This document shows, one piece after another, positions 33,984 through 46,707 of a DNA stretch of 64,000 bases (positions are counted from its first letter, which is position 1; every line of letters begins with the position of its first letter). The position numbers and the translations under genes were made by a program. The stretch spans positions 36,855,476 through 36,919,475 of the forward strand of contig CAMTDV010000022.1 of assembly GCA_947069175.1 (NCBI GenBank). Direction: 5' to 3'. Source of the DNA: Scalesia atractyloides. Lineage: Eukaryota > Streptophyta > Magnoliopsida > Asterales > Asteraceae. Under the pieces are notes generated by a model that saw only the letters and a program-made list of their open reading frames with translations, made no database searches and was not told the origin of the DNA.

Positions 33984-36895
33984 TGTAACACCCCGACCGT
34001 TAAAACAACGAACCGCGTGAAAAGGTCGGGGAGTCATGTCACAGAACTATTATTTCACAACTTATGGAATTTTAAAATTTTGTTTTATTAAGTTAAATGT
34101 TTACATTGTCTAGAGATGAACAGAAACAACACATATATAAATTGTGTTTTATGTTTTAAGTCACTAAGGCCCGCGTCCATTCCTACGTGAAGCATGCATC
34201 ATATTATCAAGCATTGACCCATGAAACATATGTGAAAAGAGAGTCAGCATAAAAATGTCGGTGAGTACATAGGTTTTGTGAGTGTGTTAAATTGTGGCTT
34301 TGTATACATATTGCAACACCTCTTCCGACTACAAGAGTCGTTAAGTGAAAACCTCGTATCAAAAGTGTTTGATATTGCAATACAATTAACCAACTAAAAC
34401 AAGTTGGTTAGAGTTGTGAAAACCTTATAGCCATGAATCTTGACCAAAACTAATCTTTTCTAAAAACCTTGTAATATATTGATTCAAAAGAAAACTTCGT
34501 ATGGTTTACATCTTTAAGTGAAAATCTTGCGTGACATTGTTCAAAACCATTTGTCCGTGTTATAAGCCACTCGTCCGTGTTATAAATCAATCGTCCGTGT
34601 CATAAACCAATTGTCCATGTCATAAACAAATCGAACGTGTTTTTAATTGTGAAAAATTTTGATCGATCTTTAATAAACACATTCAAACCTGTGTTGACTA
34701 TACCACCACAGGGTATTTTTAATAGACCACCAAAGGGTCTCTTTAACCAGAAACAATTTCTGTCATTACCCAAACTTCCACCAAATCCAGTGAAAGTCCA
34801 ATAATGGGATTGTCAGTCCTATGGTAACATAACATATCGGTGGCTCGGCCAAAGCTAATGAATGTCATTCATGTTATGGATAACGCATCAACAAGTTGTT
34901 CACATTAGTGAAATCGTATTGTTTTATATCTAAACCATAGACATTGTTTTTGAAAACTTGAAAATGATTTAGCACATATGGGTCACCCCAAAACATTTGC
35001 AAAACGTAAAAGAGGGGAACTATGTACTCACTCGGGATTGCGAAAGTGTTCATGATCAACGGAATAAACAAAGCTCAAACATGTCCTAATGTGTCAATAA
35101 ATATGTTACCGTGTCGGGACTACAGACGGGAGATCGATAGAATGAAATCTTATAAACCAAACGAGTGTTGAACTCATGTGATATGGTTTAACAAACTTAA
35201 CATTCTGATTTGAAAAGGATCCTAAGTGCTTTCGACCCATTATGACTCGTTAAGGTAGTTTACGCTACTTTAACGGGTCATTAGCGTAAACGCATGATCG
35301 GATGGTTAAATATGTCCTGTGATAAGTCTTAAATGCCCAAACATGTTTGAAAATGTTATCACATCAGTTTATATGTCAAAAAGTTGGTTACATGTGTTTA
35401 AAATAGATTTATGCGCAAAAGGGCATTTTGGTCATTAAGAACATAGAAGTAACTTATCAAAACACTAACCAAACGACATGACCATAAGGTATAACCTCAG
35501 TAGGTTATTCCCTATACAACTACGGTCACAACTTGTGTGTGGTCGGATCCTAAGATGGACCAAACGGGTCGGATTCGAAAGTCAAAGAGGTGGTCAAGAC
35601 CGCTCGACTTACGACTCAAAATAAGCACTAAACTAGAAGTGACGAGTTAGACATGTCAAAATATGTCTAACTAAGTTTATAAAACTGATTTGGTATCAAA
35701 ACTTGGTGTTTTGAAACCCAAAAATAGTTTCGTCGTAAAATGCACATCATGCGCATTTTTGACCGAAACCCTTGACTCGTTATTTCGACTAGTAAACGTG
35801 TAATCGGAAGGTGAAATCGTTAGGAATTATAACCTTCGTGATTATGATCACGTTGCAAAGTTCAATTGAACTTTGACTTGACCAAATATGGCCAGAACCA
35901 AAAGTCAATCAGGAAGCCAAACTATTCGACTTTTAGCTCAAAATAGCTAAAATAATGAAAGAACTAGGAAGAGTACTTGCTCGTGTTGAAGAACACTTTC
36001 GGAACTCAAGATAGGATGATCCAAAGGCTGGAAACAAGCTCCAAAAAGGATAGAAAGAAGAACTTCACACTTTGCTTTGAAGTGGTGTGAAAAAAATGGA
36101 AGAATTATGGGGTATTTTTGGTATTTTAGGATCAAGGTGGTGATGACAAGTGTCCTTAAGTGTGGATTAGTGTCCTAACATGTGTCAACACCAAATTAAG
36201 TGTGGCAAAATGAGTGCTAGGTGTCAAAAATTGGAGATATGTGGCAAACTTGGTGAAGAAGCAGAAATCTTTATTATTTTTTTTTTGACATTTTTGGCCC
36301 TTGGACTTGTATTTTCACTTGTTTGCCATTTTTAACTCGTTTAACCTAAATTTAGGTTACATAAGACATGTGTAACTTGGATGATGCCCGAAAATGTCGT
36401 GGATGTCGGTTCGTTCGGTTGTACGGTTACGCGTTTAGTAAAAATGCGTAAAACGCTTTAATGAACACGAAAATGATCGAAATTGTGCAACAATTGACAT
36501 TTTTGAATTCTCATCAATAAAATACAAGATTTTATTAAATACAAAAATATATGGATTGATACACATGGTTCGTATCTTGAATACGGACCAACAGATTTTC
36601 GTAGTTTAATGAAAATAGTCCTTGGACTTGTATAAGAGTGTTTTTTAAAGGGTATTTAGGTTATGTGTAGCTTATGTACTTGTTTCGGAGTGTACGTCGC
36701 GTTAAACTGATTGCGTTTGAGTGTCAGTTAACGAATTACTTCCACAAAAATTTTTGAGGGTTCGAAATCGTGCAAGAAATTAAAATTGTGCAAATGTCTT
36801 AGATAATCATACAAATCTTGGAAATAAAACACATGGTTTCGTTTAATACGAAATTGTTTGTAATTGTACAATGATTGAAAGGCACAAATGTCACA
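33984..36895 (-). mobile_element. 3' LTR of the old Tekay-type element
   Basis: It runs from TGTAACACCCCGACC to AAATGTCACA on the plus strand and lies next to a PPT at 36896. It contains one unit of the ~124-bp repeat (34915-35033) and the ~20-bp repeats. The TATA region near 36111-36125 reads GGTATTTTTGG, so the TATA box seen in the 5' LTR is lost here. Short frames in it are not genes. Confidence 0.92.
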
Positions 36896-36930
36896 GTCTC
36901 CCCTACTTTTGGAAATTTCATCCCGAAATT
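36896..36930 (-). other. Polypurine tract and conserved inverted repeat of the old Tekay element
   Basis: The minus strand reads CCAAAAGTAGGGGAGAC directly before the LTR, a typical PPT. Just upstream is the inverted repeat AATTTCGGGATGAAATT (36914-36930), which recurs before the PPT of the young Tekay element (46708-46724) and, slightly changed, of the large-LTR element (59621-59640). Confidence 0.88.
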
Positions 36931-36969
36931 TAATTAGAGGAAACTTTGTGAAAACAAATGTGGATATTT

Positions 36970-38752
36970 CGCTTTCATCTGATCCTCTCATTCCCAAGTA
37001 AATTCTTGGCCACATTTGGATTCACAGCAAACTTTAACTATCGGTATACGTCTACGCTTAAGTTTCTTGACTACACGGTCCAATATCTCCAAGGTTTCTT
37101 GACAAAGTGCATAGTGTCATTAACGTGAATTTCGTCAAGGGGAATGTGGAGGTTTGTATCGGCTAAACACTTTTTCAAATTGGACACATGGAATGTTGGG
37201 TGAATATTCCAAAGTTCTGGAGGTAGCTCAAGTCGGTTGGCCACCTTTCTGATTCTCTCAACGATCTAATCACACCTTTCCAAGGGGATACCTTGACAAG
37301 GACGTGATCACTAACTTGGAATTCCAAGGGCTTGCGTCGTTTGTCTGCATAGCTCTTTTGACGGTATCTAGCTGTCAGAAGGTTATCGCGAATTTTCTTG
37401 ACTTTGTCTGTTGTGTCGTGAATGAGTTCAGGTCCAGTGAGCTGAGCTTCACCGACCTCATTCCAGCAGACAGGTGAACGACATTTTCGACCGTGTTGAG
37501 CTTCGAAAGGCGCCATATTGATGCTGGCATGATAACTATAGTTGTAGGAGAATTCGACCAATGGTAGATGCGAATCCCAACTACCACCAAAGTCGATACA
37601 CATGCTCTAAGCATATCCTCCGGTGTTTGAATTGTCCTTTCAGATTGTCCATCCGTTTGAGGATGATAAGCAGTGCTCAGATTGAGTTTGGTTACCATGG
37701 CAGATTGCATGGTCTTCCAAAAGTGAGATGAGAATTGAGCATCTCGATCGGATATGATGTTCAAAGGAACACCATGACAAGATACAATCTCATCAATGTA
37801 GATCTTGGCGCGTTTATCAGCAGATAGATCCTCACGCGTTGCCAAAAAGTGTGCTGACTTTGTTAGACGATCTATGATTACCCAAATGGCATCTTGACCT
37901 CTAGGTGTTGGCGGTAGTTTAGTGATGAGATCCATCGCAATGTTCTCCCACTTCCATACAGGTATATTTGGTTTCTCCAGTAAACCAGATGGGCGTTGAT
38001 GTTCTACCTTAACTTTAAGACAAGTTAGGCCTTTAGACACATACAAGGCAGTGTCCTTCTTCATACCCGGCCACCAATACTAGGTACGGAGATCCTTATA
38101 CATTTTGTCTGCACCAGGATGGATTGAATAACGAGAATTATGAGCTTCGTCCATCAATAAGGTGCGGAGATTGTCTTGACTAGTAATCCACAAGCGGTTC
38201 TTGTAGTAGAGTAATCTGTTGTCTTTTGTTTCGAGTTGAAGTTCGAGATTTTGTGGCAGCTCATTTTTCAACGAGCTTTGGGTCACACATGTATGTTGTG
38301 CTTGAAGGATACGTGTCTGGATATCAGATGCAACTCGAACACAATGAAGTTTGACACGTTCCTTACGACTAAGCACAAAAGCCACAACATTCGCCTTACC
38401 AGGATGGTAGCAAATCTCACAGTCGTAGTCGTTCAGAAGTTCAACCCAGCGTCGTTGTCTCATGCTTAGCTCCTTTTGATTGAAAATATGTTGGAGACTT
38501 TTGTAGTTAGTGAAAACTACACATTTCGTACCGTAAAGGTAGTGTCTCCAAAATTTGAGAGCAAAAACTACGGCTTCTAACTCAAGATCATGAGTTGTGT
38601 AGTTCTTCTCGTGGATTTTCAATTGTCTTGACGCATAGGCTATGACTTTATCTCTTTGCATGAGAACAAAACCAAGGCCTTGTTTTATGCGTCACAATAG
38701 ACAATGAAATCATCGTTGCCCTCGAATAAGATAAAACAGGAGCACCCAAAGT
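36970..38752 (-). pseudogene. Old Tekay pol: end of RNase H, integrase and chromodomain-like tail
   Basis: From 38700 downwards: an RNase H end (KVIAYASRQLKIHEKNYTTH, KSLQHIFNQKELSMRQRRWV), the integrase HHCC region near 38120-38060 with an in-frame stop near 38080, and the catalytic core 38064-37375. The core has the expected acidic residues in AMDLI, ISDRDAQF and GQSERT. The core is followed by AFEAQHGRKCRSP and KSYADKRRKPLEFQV. The tail 37150-36975 contains SNLKKCLADTNLHIPLDEI-like text and a decayed chromodomain with several stops and frameshifts. The enzyme is dead. It joins the part at 48657-49568 across the young element. Confidence 0.9.
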
Positions 38753-38757
38753 TTTTG
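38753..38757. repeat. Target-site duplication of the young Tekay element (left copy)
   Basis: TTTTG here is repeated at 48652-48656, immediately outside the two LTR ends. A perfect 5-bp duplication is what Gypsy integrase produces. Confidence 0.93.
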
Positions 38758-41435
38758 TGTGACAACCCATAACTTGAAGGTAAAAACTCATTTGTTGCAC
38801 TTCTATAAATCAAGACCTTGCGCTTTTATTATTTAAATTAATTACATTTCATCCATATCACATTACACTGAACCGATGTGTTTGAACCAAGTGCATGTCG
38901 ATTCGACCCCACTCACGAAACCCGAAACCCTTGGGGTCCAAGCCAGAGCGTGTGTAGTATATACTTAAATAAATATGTACACGCATCAATATAGTATACT
39001 TATGCTAATTGTTAAAAAATATAGATATATATATAGGTAAATATAAATACTCGATGGCAGCCGCCCCTTCTCCTTAGTCAATCCCCGACCTAAACATCTA
39101 TATTTACTCTTAGTTCTTTGCGGCCCAGTAAAGTCCAGCCCAAACTCAATCATAACCGACCCCAAGTACGAAAACCCTTATATTACGTATCATGCAGGAT
39201 TATCAGGAAGTTAACTTCCTAAAACCCTAACCCCCCACGCGCAATTGCTCCCCTTCGCTGCTCCCTCATCCTCTCGCAATCGGCAGCATCGCTCTTGCTC
39301 GCTCTCCTCTTGTTTTGTTCGACCGGTGGTACCCACAACTCGCTAGGTAACATCTCGATCCCTGTAGGGTCATATATATGTACTGTAGGTGTTCTTGTAG
39401 GGTTACATGATTTTGTTTAATGTGGTGCATGATCTTGTTTCTTGTTGGTACCGTGGCTGCTTATGGTGTGATTATAATAGGATTATCTTATGAATTTGGG
39501 GTTGTCGATTTTGGTATGCTTTATTATGTGATAATCATGATTAATGTGGGGGTAAATCCGGTGGGTTAGGGGACTGAGTTAGAAGCGGGTTATGGGGAAA
39601 GAGTATTAGGAGGTGTTATGAGCGGTAGTTTGGTTCTGGTTATGATACTGCATGGTAATTAAGGTTGAGTAGTCTTGATAATTTTTTACGAATTATAGGG
39701 ATAAAATTGACAAGAATAACCTAAAACCTGTTGTGATAATGTCATAACGGAACGGGTTCACTATTGGTGTGTTTACAGGGTCGAGTAACGAAAGACAGAA
39801 TTTGTCCGACAGTTATAGCCGACTTTGATCGGCTGTAACCGGGTCATAACTTAACAAAAATCTGATTTTCTTGAGTCTAATACGTACTATTTTGAAATAC
39901 GCTTCTAATCATGCTGGAATCATGATTTTTGGATGTCGTGTGCTATTTTAAATAAATTGATTCGTTTCAGCAACAAAAGCTGCGTTTTCCTGCAGATTTT
40001 ATGCGATATGTTTTGCGTCATAACACCCTACGTGTCTAGATTTTTCCTATGAAATTTCTAATGTAGGTCCTTTGATGTCTTAAGAATTTTGCCGCTAGTT
40101 TCAAGTCAATCAGATAAACGAAGAATTTTTTAAAAATATTTAGTGGGCAGGGGTCAGATTTTGACAAATCTGACCACTATTCAGTGTTTGATTTGTCACG
40201 GGAAATTTTTAAAGAATTAGGTTCTGAAAATTTTACATTAAATGAAAGGGCCTGTTGGGCATTTTCTATAATTTTCTGGGAAGTTTGCAGATCCGAAACT
40301 ATAGTAGAAAAATTCCCGAAAACTGCGCAGAATTAAGTGTAAATGCTGAATTTTGACAAATTGATTTGACGTGTTTGTTTCTTGCTTGTGAAATCATATA
40401 ATGGCCTATTGTGTTTAATGACTACATAATTGATACTTAGTATGTGATATGCTATAGTGTTATGTGTGCATACATTTGGTTAAATAGGTCATGTATAAAC
40501 GTGTTACGTACAAAATGCTAGATTGTGTGTAGGAATATACGTGTTGCCTGAATTCACTCTAGTGGAATACATAATAACTATCTTAGGACGCGGTTGATCG
40601 TCTTCGCTACTAATTGACTTTATTTCTTACCAAGCAAAACAAAGGTGAGTCACACCTTATTAAAAGCATGTATTCCCGGTGGTTGGGAACCTCACTTTCC
40701 TGGGTATGGGATTGCCTAGTATTCCTGGGGTTGGAATACTGTTAAATGCTATTTATATTGCATGTCTTTATCGGACTAAACGAACTCTATCAAAAAGTGC
40801 CCACACATTATACCGATTAATCGACTGGGCCTGGCGAACGAGATATTAGTTGATAGCGCTATTAGGTTCGACAAACCTCACACCGTACCAGGGAGGATGG
40901 GCGTGAACTTTTATGCCTTCGCAACTAGTCAATGACGATAGACATTGACTTCGGGCACAAAAAACTTACACAGTCAAAGTTTCAGTACCACACAGTTTAG
41001 TATCTTAAAGATGGGTAGCTCCCATGACATGTTTTATAATTAAGTAATTTAACAACCTAAATTTTTGGAAAATAATACTGTAAAACCGTGAACTCACCAA
41101 CGTTATGTTGACATGCAATATTACATGCTTTGCAGGTCGTTAGGTACAGCGCGGGAGCTTGCATTGGAGGAGTGTCGTGGCTGCGTTAACTAATTAAATT
41201 GGTTTTATTTAAACAAATATGGTTTTTAAACATCGTTTGGATTTTTTTTAAACTGTTTGCTTCCGCTATTGGTTAAACTATATTTTTGGATATTTAAACT
41301 TTAGATCACTAATCGTGTTGATGGTGATACGTTTTGATAGCTTTAATAGTGGTTCAACATTGATTAGTGGCTTGATCTTGGTCGGTCGCACCTCTCGCGG
41401 TAATTCTCCGCACGTGGAAATTTGAGGGTGTGACA
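38758..41435 (+). mobile_element. 5' LTR of the young Tekay element
   Basis: It runs from TGTGACAACCCATAACTTG to GAGGGTGTGACA. A TATA box at 39042-39049 implies a short U3 (~315 bp) and a long R/U5 (~2.35 kb). The transcribed part includes a pyrimidine-rich stretch near 39240-39310. No coding sequence is seen. Positions 40155-41016 are missing from the 3' LTR. Confidence 0.94.
39042..39049 (+). promoter_or_regulatory. LTR TATA box (TATAAATA)
   Basis: GTAAATATAAATACTCGATGG is preceded by an AT-rich stretch. It is the best promoter candidate of the 5' LTR. The same box is kept in the 3' LTR (GTATGTATAAATACTCG near 47120). Confidence 0.72.
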
Positions 41436-41438
41436 GAT

Positions 41439-41450
41439 TGGTATCAGAGC
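41439..41450 (+). other. Primer-binding site, initiator tRNA-Met type
   Basis: TGGTATCAGAGC lies three bases after the 5' LTR end and matches the standard tRNA-iMet PBS of plant Gypsy elements perfectly. It marks the start of minus-strand DNA synthesis. Sequence from here to 42171 is an untranslated leader. Confidence 0.93.
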
Positions 41451-42171
41451 TATTGGTTATAGTGAAGTTGGTTTTAAAAACTTTTTAAGAAAAACCAAAC
41501 TATAACCGTTTCTTTATTGAGTAAGCCGCAACGACACCAAACTCCAAAGTGCAAGTCCCAACATCTTTATACTATCATCCACGTGTGTGCCTACTTGTTA
41601 CTTATTTGCTGCATTAGGTATAAGTATGTTCCGTTCATAAGACTCTAACGATAATAGACCAATTAACTCCAACACATCTCCTCCTAAATCTAAACCTTTC
41701 CTTGGCCCATGGAAAACAACACCTGAAGAACGTCCCTACAAGAGCTCGGACACGAAGAGTCAGAGGAGGTGCCTAGCAAGAAGCTTCGAGGCAAACACTC
41801 GGAGTGGCAGGGGTGAGATCCAGCTACTCAAAAGGATCCTAGGAAGATCGAGAAGTAACACCAGAAGGCAGTGACAACGAAGGACTAGTTATCTCCTTCG
41901 CTGGTGGTAGCAATTGACATTACCATCCATCGTCTTGCTTTTCTATTATTTCCGTATAACATAGATGAGGAGGGACGTTCTCATCCAACAATTGATGTTG
42001 AATTTATATTTAATTTGGAACTTATTTGTGGAACTTACAAATGATTCAGATGAAAATGTTTATTCAGATATTATGCACTATGGTCAAATTTTCTTTTGCT
42101 TTCCTCATGCCATTATGATGAATTGTATGTGTTATATCATTCTCATTTTGTGTTTTGTGAATGTAAAGACA

Positions 42172-43440
42172 ATGAGCAGACATGGCAGTGGACGCGGTGG
42201 AGTCAACATGACACAGGCTCAGATTCAGGCTTTAATCAATGCACGGGTTGCTGAAGCTCTGGCAGCACACTCAGGAGGTAAAACAAATCGCTTTGTATCA
42301 CTCTAGGATGTTAAAAATCCTATCTCTGTGCTATCGTGACTCTCCTATCTGATTCGCTTTGTTTTTGTACAACAGGTCAAACTGCTCAACCCCGAGCTTG
42401 CACCTTCAAGGCATTCATGGATTGTAAACCCCACTCTTTCAACATACTGAAGGAGCAGTAGGACTCTTGCATGATCGAGAAGGCCGAGTCTGTTTTTGAG
42501 ATGTGTGAATGCCCTGCCAACAATCGGATGAAGTATGCAACCAGCACTTTAGAAGGCAACGCGCTTTCCTACTGGAACGTGCAAGTTCAGATGCTTGAAT
42601 TGACAGCTGCCAATGTCACTCCCTGGAATGAGTTTAAGGATATAATCAAGGAAGAATACTGTCATAGAGATGATATTTAGAAGCCCGAGGTGGAGTATTA
42701 CAATCTGAAGATGGTTGGATCTAAAATTGAAGCGTACACTAAAAGGTCCAACGATTTAGCTGTTCTTTGCCCGAATATGTCCGAGCCTGCTTACAAGAGA
42801 ATTGAGCTCTATCTCAAGGTTTAACTCCTGAAATTCAGAGTTTGGTAACTTCAGCTAATCCCCTACAATCCAGCAAGTAATCCGTTTGGCACACTGTCTC
42901 ACTGATCAAGCAGTGGAACAGGGCAATCTACCTAAGCGAAACATTGTTACTACTGATACTACGAACGACAACAAATGTAAGTGGGGTAGCAGCTAGAGTC
43001 TAGCTCCTCTCAGCCTTAGTCACAGCAGAGAAAGTTCGAAGACAACAAGAGCCCCAATAAGCAAATTCCAGCAAATCAAAATCAGGGTGGTTATCAAGGA
43101 AACCGACCGAAGTGCAACAAATGCAACCTGCACCACGACGAACCATGTGAAAGGAACCACTGTTAGCGGTGCAATAGGCAAGGGTATGCGGCGAAGGATT
43201 GTAGAAGCCCGTACCCAGTGAGGCAAAATCAGCAACAACAACAGCAGTCCCGACCGAATCAGAGGCCACACCACCACCAACAGCAGCAGGGTAACAACCG
43301 AGGATGTTTTTAGTGAAGAGAGGAAGGGCATCTTAGGAGGAATTGCCCCCAATTGAATGAAAACCTCAACAACAACAACGGTACTAGAAACAACAACAAG
43401 AACAACAACCACAATGGCGAGAATGGTGCAAAAGGGCGAG
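42172..43440 (+). pseudogene. Young Tekay gag, broken
   Basis: The start MSRHGSGRGGVNMTQAQIQ (42172) is typical of the family. After AAHSGG the frame is interrupted by about 97 bases (possible intron or decay) and resumes with QPRACTFKAFMDCKPHSF near 42380. A small deletion at ~42465 shifts the frame in the GAVGLL region. Then come ESVFEMCECPANNRMKYATS, WNVQVQMLELTAANVTPWNE and YCHRDDI, then TAG where CAG is expected (42678-42680). The nucleocapsid near 43108-43205 has two Cys-His clusters; the second reads CNRQGYAAKDC, with Tyr where a zinc-binding His is expected. Gag would form the particle and bind RNA, but this copy cannot. Confidence 0.85.
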
Positions 43441-43492
43441 CCTTTGTGATTGGCTTGGGTGAAGCAAGAAATGACCCTAACGTGGTGACGGT

Positions 43493-43843
43493 ATGTTCTT
43501 TCTGAACTACTCCTTTGTTTTGGTACTTTTTTATTCTGGCACGGACCGTAGTTATGTTTCCACGAACTTTAGTACATTGCTTAGGCCTGCCCCAACTTCT
43601 CTTGACCGTAAGCACACAGTTGAGCTAGCTAATGGAAAATCTCTCGAGGCAACATATATTCATCACGACTGTAATTTGGAGTTATCTGGCCACAAATTTG
43701 TTATTAACCTCATCCCTATCACTCTCGGAGGTTTTAATGTCGTAGTCGGGATGGATTGGCTATCCCTAAATCGCGCGGAGATACTTTGCCATGAAAAGGT
43801 CGTCCGCATCCGTTTTTCTAATGGTGAAACCTTGGATATTTGA
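43493..43843 (+). pseudogene. Young Tekay protease domain, catalytic Asp lost
   Basis: The retropepsin-like stretch reads LFYSGTDRSYVSTNFSTLL, where the family has Asp-Ser-Gly at the active site; here Asp is Tyr. The related old element keeps FDSGADRTF. The downstream VVVGMDWLSLNRAEILC (residues ~83-100) is the expected C-terminal protease signature. The protease would be inactive. Confidence 0.88.
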
Positions 43844-43939
43844 GGTGAGAAGGGTGGCGTTGGGTAAGTATTATTTCATTCATGAAGGCTCAGTAGTGTC
43901 TGCGAAAGGGCCATACCGCTATACTAGCTATTCTTACTG

Positions 43940-44795
43940 ATGTACAAGCTGAACAAAAAAAGGTCAAAGATATTCCCATTGATCGCGACTTTCCTGAAGT
44001 GTTTCCCGAAGAATTACCTGGTCTCCACCTCATCGTCAAGTCGAATTCCAAATCGAGCTAACTCCTGGAGCGGTACCTATAGCTCGAGCACCCTACAGAC
44101 TAGCACCGACCGAACTAGAAGAATTATCTACACAACTGCAGGAGCTTCTGGATAAAGGTTTTATCCGGCCCAACTCATCACCGTGTGGAGCCCCTACACT
44201 TTTTGTCAAGAAGAAGGACGGTACTTTTCGTATGTGCATAAACTACCGTGAACTCAACAAAGTGACCGTCAAGAACAGTTATCCACTTCCACGCATTGAT
44301 GATATATTCGACCAACTACAAGGATTAAGTTTCTATTCCAAGATTGATCTAAGATCGGGTTATCATCAGTTGAGAGTCCGAGACGAAGACATTTCCAAAA
44401 CTGCATTCAGGACGTGTTACGGCCATTACGAGTTCCTTGTTATGCCATTTGGGTTAACAAATGTACCAGCGGTTTTTATGGACCTCATGAACCGGGTATG
44501 CAAGCCCTACCTTGACAAGTTCGTCATTGTTTTTATTGACGACATCCTAATCTACTCTAAAAGTCAGGAGGAACATGAGCAACACCTACGCCTTATTTTG
44601 AAACTCTTGCGAAATGAGCAGCTCTATGCTAAATTCTCGAAATGCGACTTTTGGCTTCGTGAAGTCCATTTCCTCGGTCACGTGGTCAATGAAGCTGGGA
44701 TTCATGTTGATCCAGCCAAGATCGACTCCATCAAAAATTGCACTGCACCTAAAACTCCAACAGAAATCCGCCAATTCCTAGATCTGGCGGGTTAA
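43940..44795 (+). pseudogene. Young Tekay reverse transcriptase, N-terminus frameshifted
   Basis: The first part (43980-44230) is split over frames: FPEELPG-like text near 44005, then PLYFVKKKDGTF-like text near 44200. From 44232 the frame is open: MCINYRELNKVTVKNSYPLP, KIDLRSGYHQLRV (catalytic Asp), YGHYEFLVMPFGLTN, VIVFIDDILIYSKS (catalytic FIDD box) and LGHVVNEAGIHVDPAK. It ends at a stop in FLDLAG, where FLGLAGYYRRF is normal. Confidence 0.92.
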
Positions 44796-45300
44796 CTCAG
44801 AAGGGTATCACCTATAAGTGGGGTGATGCTCAAGAATCCGCCTTTCAGCATTTGAAGGAAAAGCTTTGTAGTACACCCATTCTATTTCTACTTGAAGGCA
44901 CTGATGATTTTGTAATCTATTGCGACGCATCCATTCAAGGGCTCGGTTGCGTGTTGATGCAACGCGAAAAGGTCATTGCTTATGCATCACGACAACTCAA
45001 GGTTCATGAAAAGAAGTACACTACCCACAATCTGGAGCTGGGAGTTGTAGTCTTTGCACTCAAGATATGGAGACACTACTTGTACGGTACCAAATGCACG
45101 ATTTACACCGATCACAAGAGCCTCTAGCACATACTCTACCAAAAGGAGTTGAATATACGACAATGCCGATGGGTTGAACTCCTAAATGATTATGAGTGCG
45201 CTATCAAATATCATCCGGGCAAAGCAAATGTTGTAGTCAATACCCTCAGCCGAAAGGAAACTAAACCTAAACGTGTTCGCGCGTTGCGTCTTACTATTCA
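44796..45300 (+). pseudogene. Young Tekay RNase H domain, interrupted by TAG
   Basis: The frame 44852-45124 reads VIYCDASIQGLGCVLMQREK (catalytic Asp), IAYASRQLKVHEKKYTTHN, ELGVVVFALKIWRHYLYGT and YTDHKSL. It then meets TAG (45125-45127) where CAG is expected before HI. It continues as RWVELLNDYECAIKYHPGKA and VVVNTLSRK. The core acidic residues remain, but the product would be truncated. Confidence 0.9.
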
Positions 45301-45379
45301 TTCGAACCTCGCTGAGCAAATCCGAAACGCTCAAGTAGAAGCTTTGAAGAAAGAAAATCTCTTGGCTGAATCTATGCGG

Positions 45380-46673
45380 GCATGGAGAAGCAGCTCGAAC
45401 TCAAAGATGACGGCATCCACTACTTCATGGAACGTATCTGGGTTCCATCATATGGGAGCCTACGAGAACTTGTGATGGACGAAGCACACAAGTCTCGCTA
45501 CTCAGTACATCCTGGTTCCGACAAGATGTATCACGACCTCAAGGCCTTGTACTGGTGGCCTAACATGAAAGCGATCATTGTAAAGTGCGTTAGCAAGCGC
45601 TTAACCTGTGCCAGAGTTAAGACCGAATATCAAAAGCCATCTGGGCTACTGCAACAATAGGAGATACCAAAGTGGAAATGGGAACAAATTTCCATGGATT
45701 TTGTCACCGGTTTACCTAAATCTCAAAGCGGAAACGACACCATATGGGTGATCATAGATCGTTTGACCAAATCTACACACTTCCTTGTTATTAAAGAAAC
45801 TAACAAGTTTTCGAAACTTGCCAGCATTTACCTGAAGGAAGTAGTTGCTAGGAACGGGGTGCCAACATACATTATCTCTGATCGTGACCCACGTTTCGCG
45901 TCCGAATTATGGCAAGCGATGAACAAACCCTTCGGCTCACGTGTAGACATGAGCACAAGCAAAGGCATAGTCAAACGGAATGTACCATCAGACCCTAGAA
46001 GACATGTTGCGAGCAAGTGTCATCGACTTTGGCAATAACGGTTACCATACCAGCATTCAGGCTGCTCCGTTCGAAGCATTGTATGGACTAAACGTCGATC
46101 ACCTCTGTGTTGGGTTGAGGTTGGCGATAGCCAAATCACTAGTCCTGAACTCGTACTCGACACAATGGAAAGATTGCTCAGATCAGACAACGAATGGCGG
46201 CAGCTCGGGACCGTCAGAAAAGCTACGCTGATAAGCATAAGAAACCGTTGGAATTCCAAGTTGGCGACAAAGTCTTGCTAAAAGTCTCACCTTGGAAAGG
46301 CGTGGTTCGTTTTGTCAAACGGGGCGAGCTTAATCCGCGTTATATCGGACCTTTCGAAATCACTGAGAGAATCGGTAAAGTGGAATATAAACTAGACTTG
46401 CCTAAAGAGCTTAGTGGTGTGCACAACGTTTTCCACGTGTCAAATCTGAAGAAGTGCTTATCTGACACGACACTCATAGTACCACTCAAAGAGCTCAAGA
46501 TCGATGACCAGCTTCGTTTCATAGAAGAGCCTGTTGAAATCATGGATCGGGAGATCCAATCACTCAAGCGCAGTAAGATTCAGATTGTACGAGTTCGTTG
46601 GAACTCAAAGCATGGCACGGAGTTTACTTGGGAACGGGAAGATCAGATGATGCACAAATATCCACAGTTGTTC
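45380..46673 (+). pseudogene. Young Tekay integrase with C-terminal chromodomain, broken
   Basis: The zinc-binding region (DEAHKSRYSVHPGSDKMYHD, then WWPNMK) is followed by a stop at 45658. The core 45694-46038 has MDFVTGLP and IISDRDPRF, but the segment with the last catalytic Glu is frameshifted around 45950-46030 (a Q-T-L-E-D-M-L-R-A remnant in another frame). From 46194: RQKSYADKHKKPLEFQVGDK, SPWKGVVRF, NPRYIGPFEI, VFHVSNLKKCL, and a chromodomain at residues ~110-160 (RFIEEPVEIMDREIQSLKRS, VRWNSKHGTEFTWERED, MHKYPQLF). That tail places the element in the Tekay group of chromoviruses, whose chromodomain can direct integration to marked chromatin. Confidence 0.9.
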
Positions 46674-46707
46674 AAAAACAACGCATCCAGTACTGAAACT
46701 ACTACTG

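Noticed and set aside
39215..39235. AAACCCTAACCC, resembling telomere repeat
   Set aside because: Only about one and a half units, located in an LTR and also present in the other LTR copy (near 47300). It is LTR sequence, not a telomeric array.
43000..43615. Minus-strand frames of 89-130 codons
   Set aside because: They are antisense shadows of the CAA/CAG-rich nucleocapsid region of the young Tekay gag.
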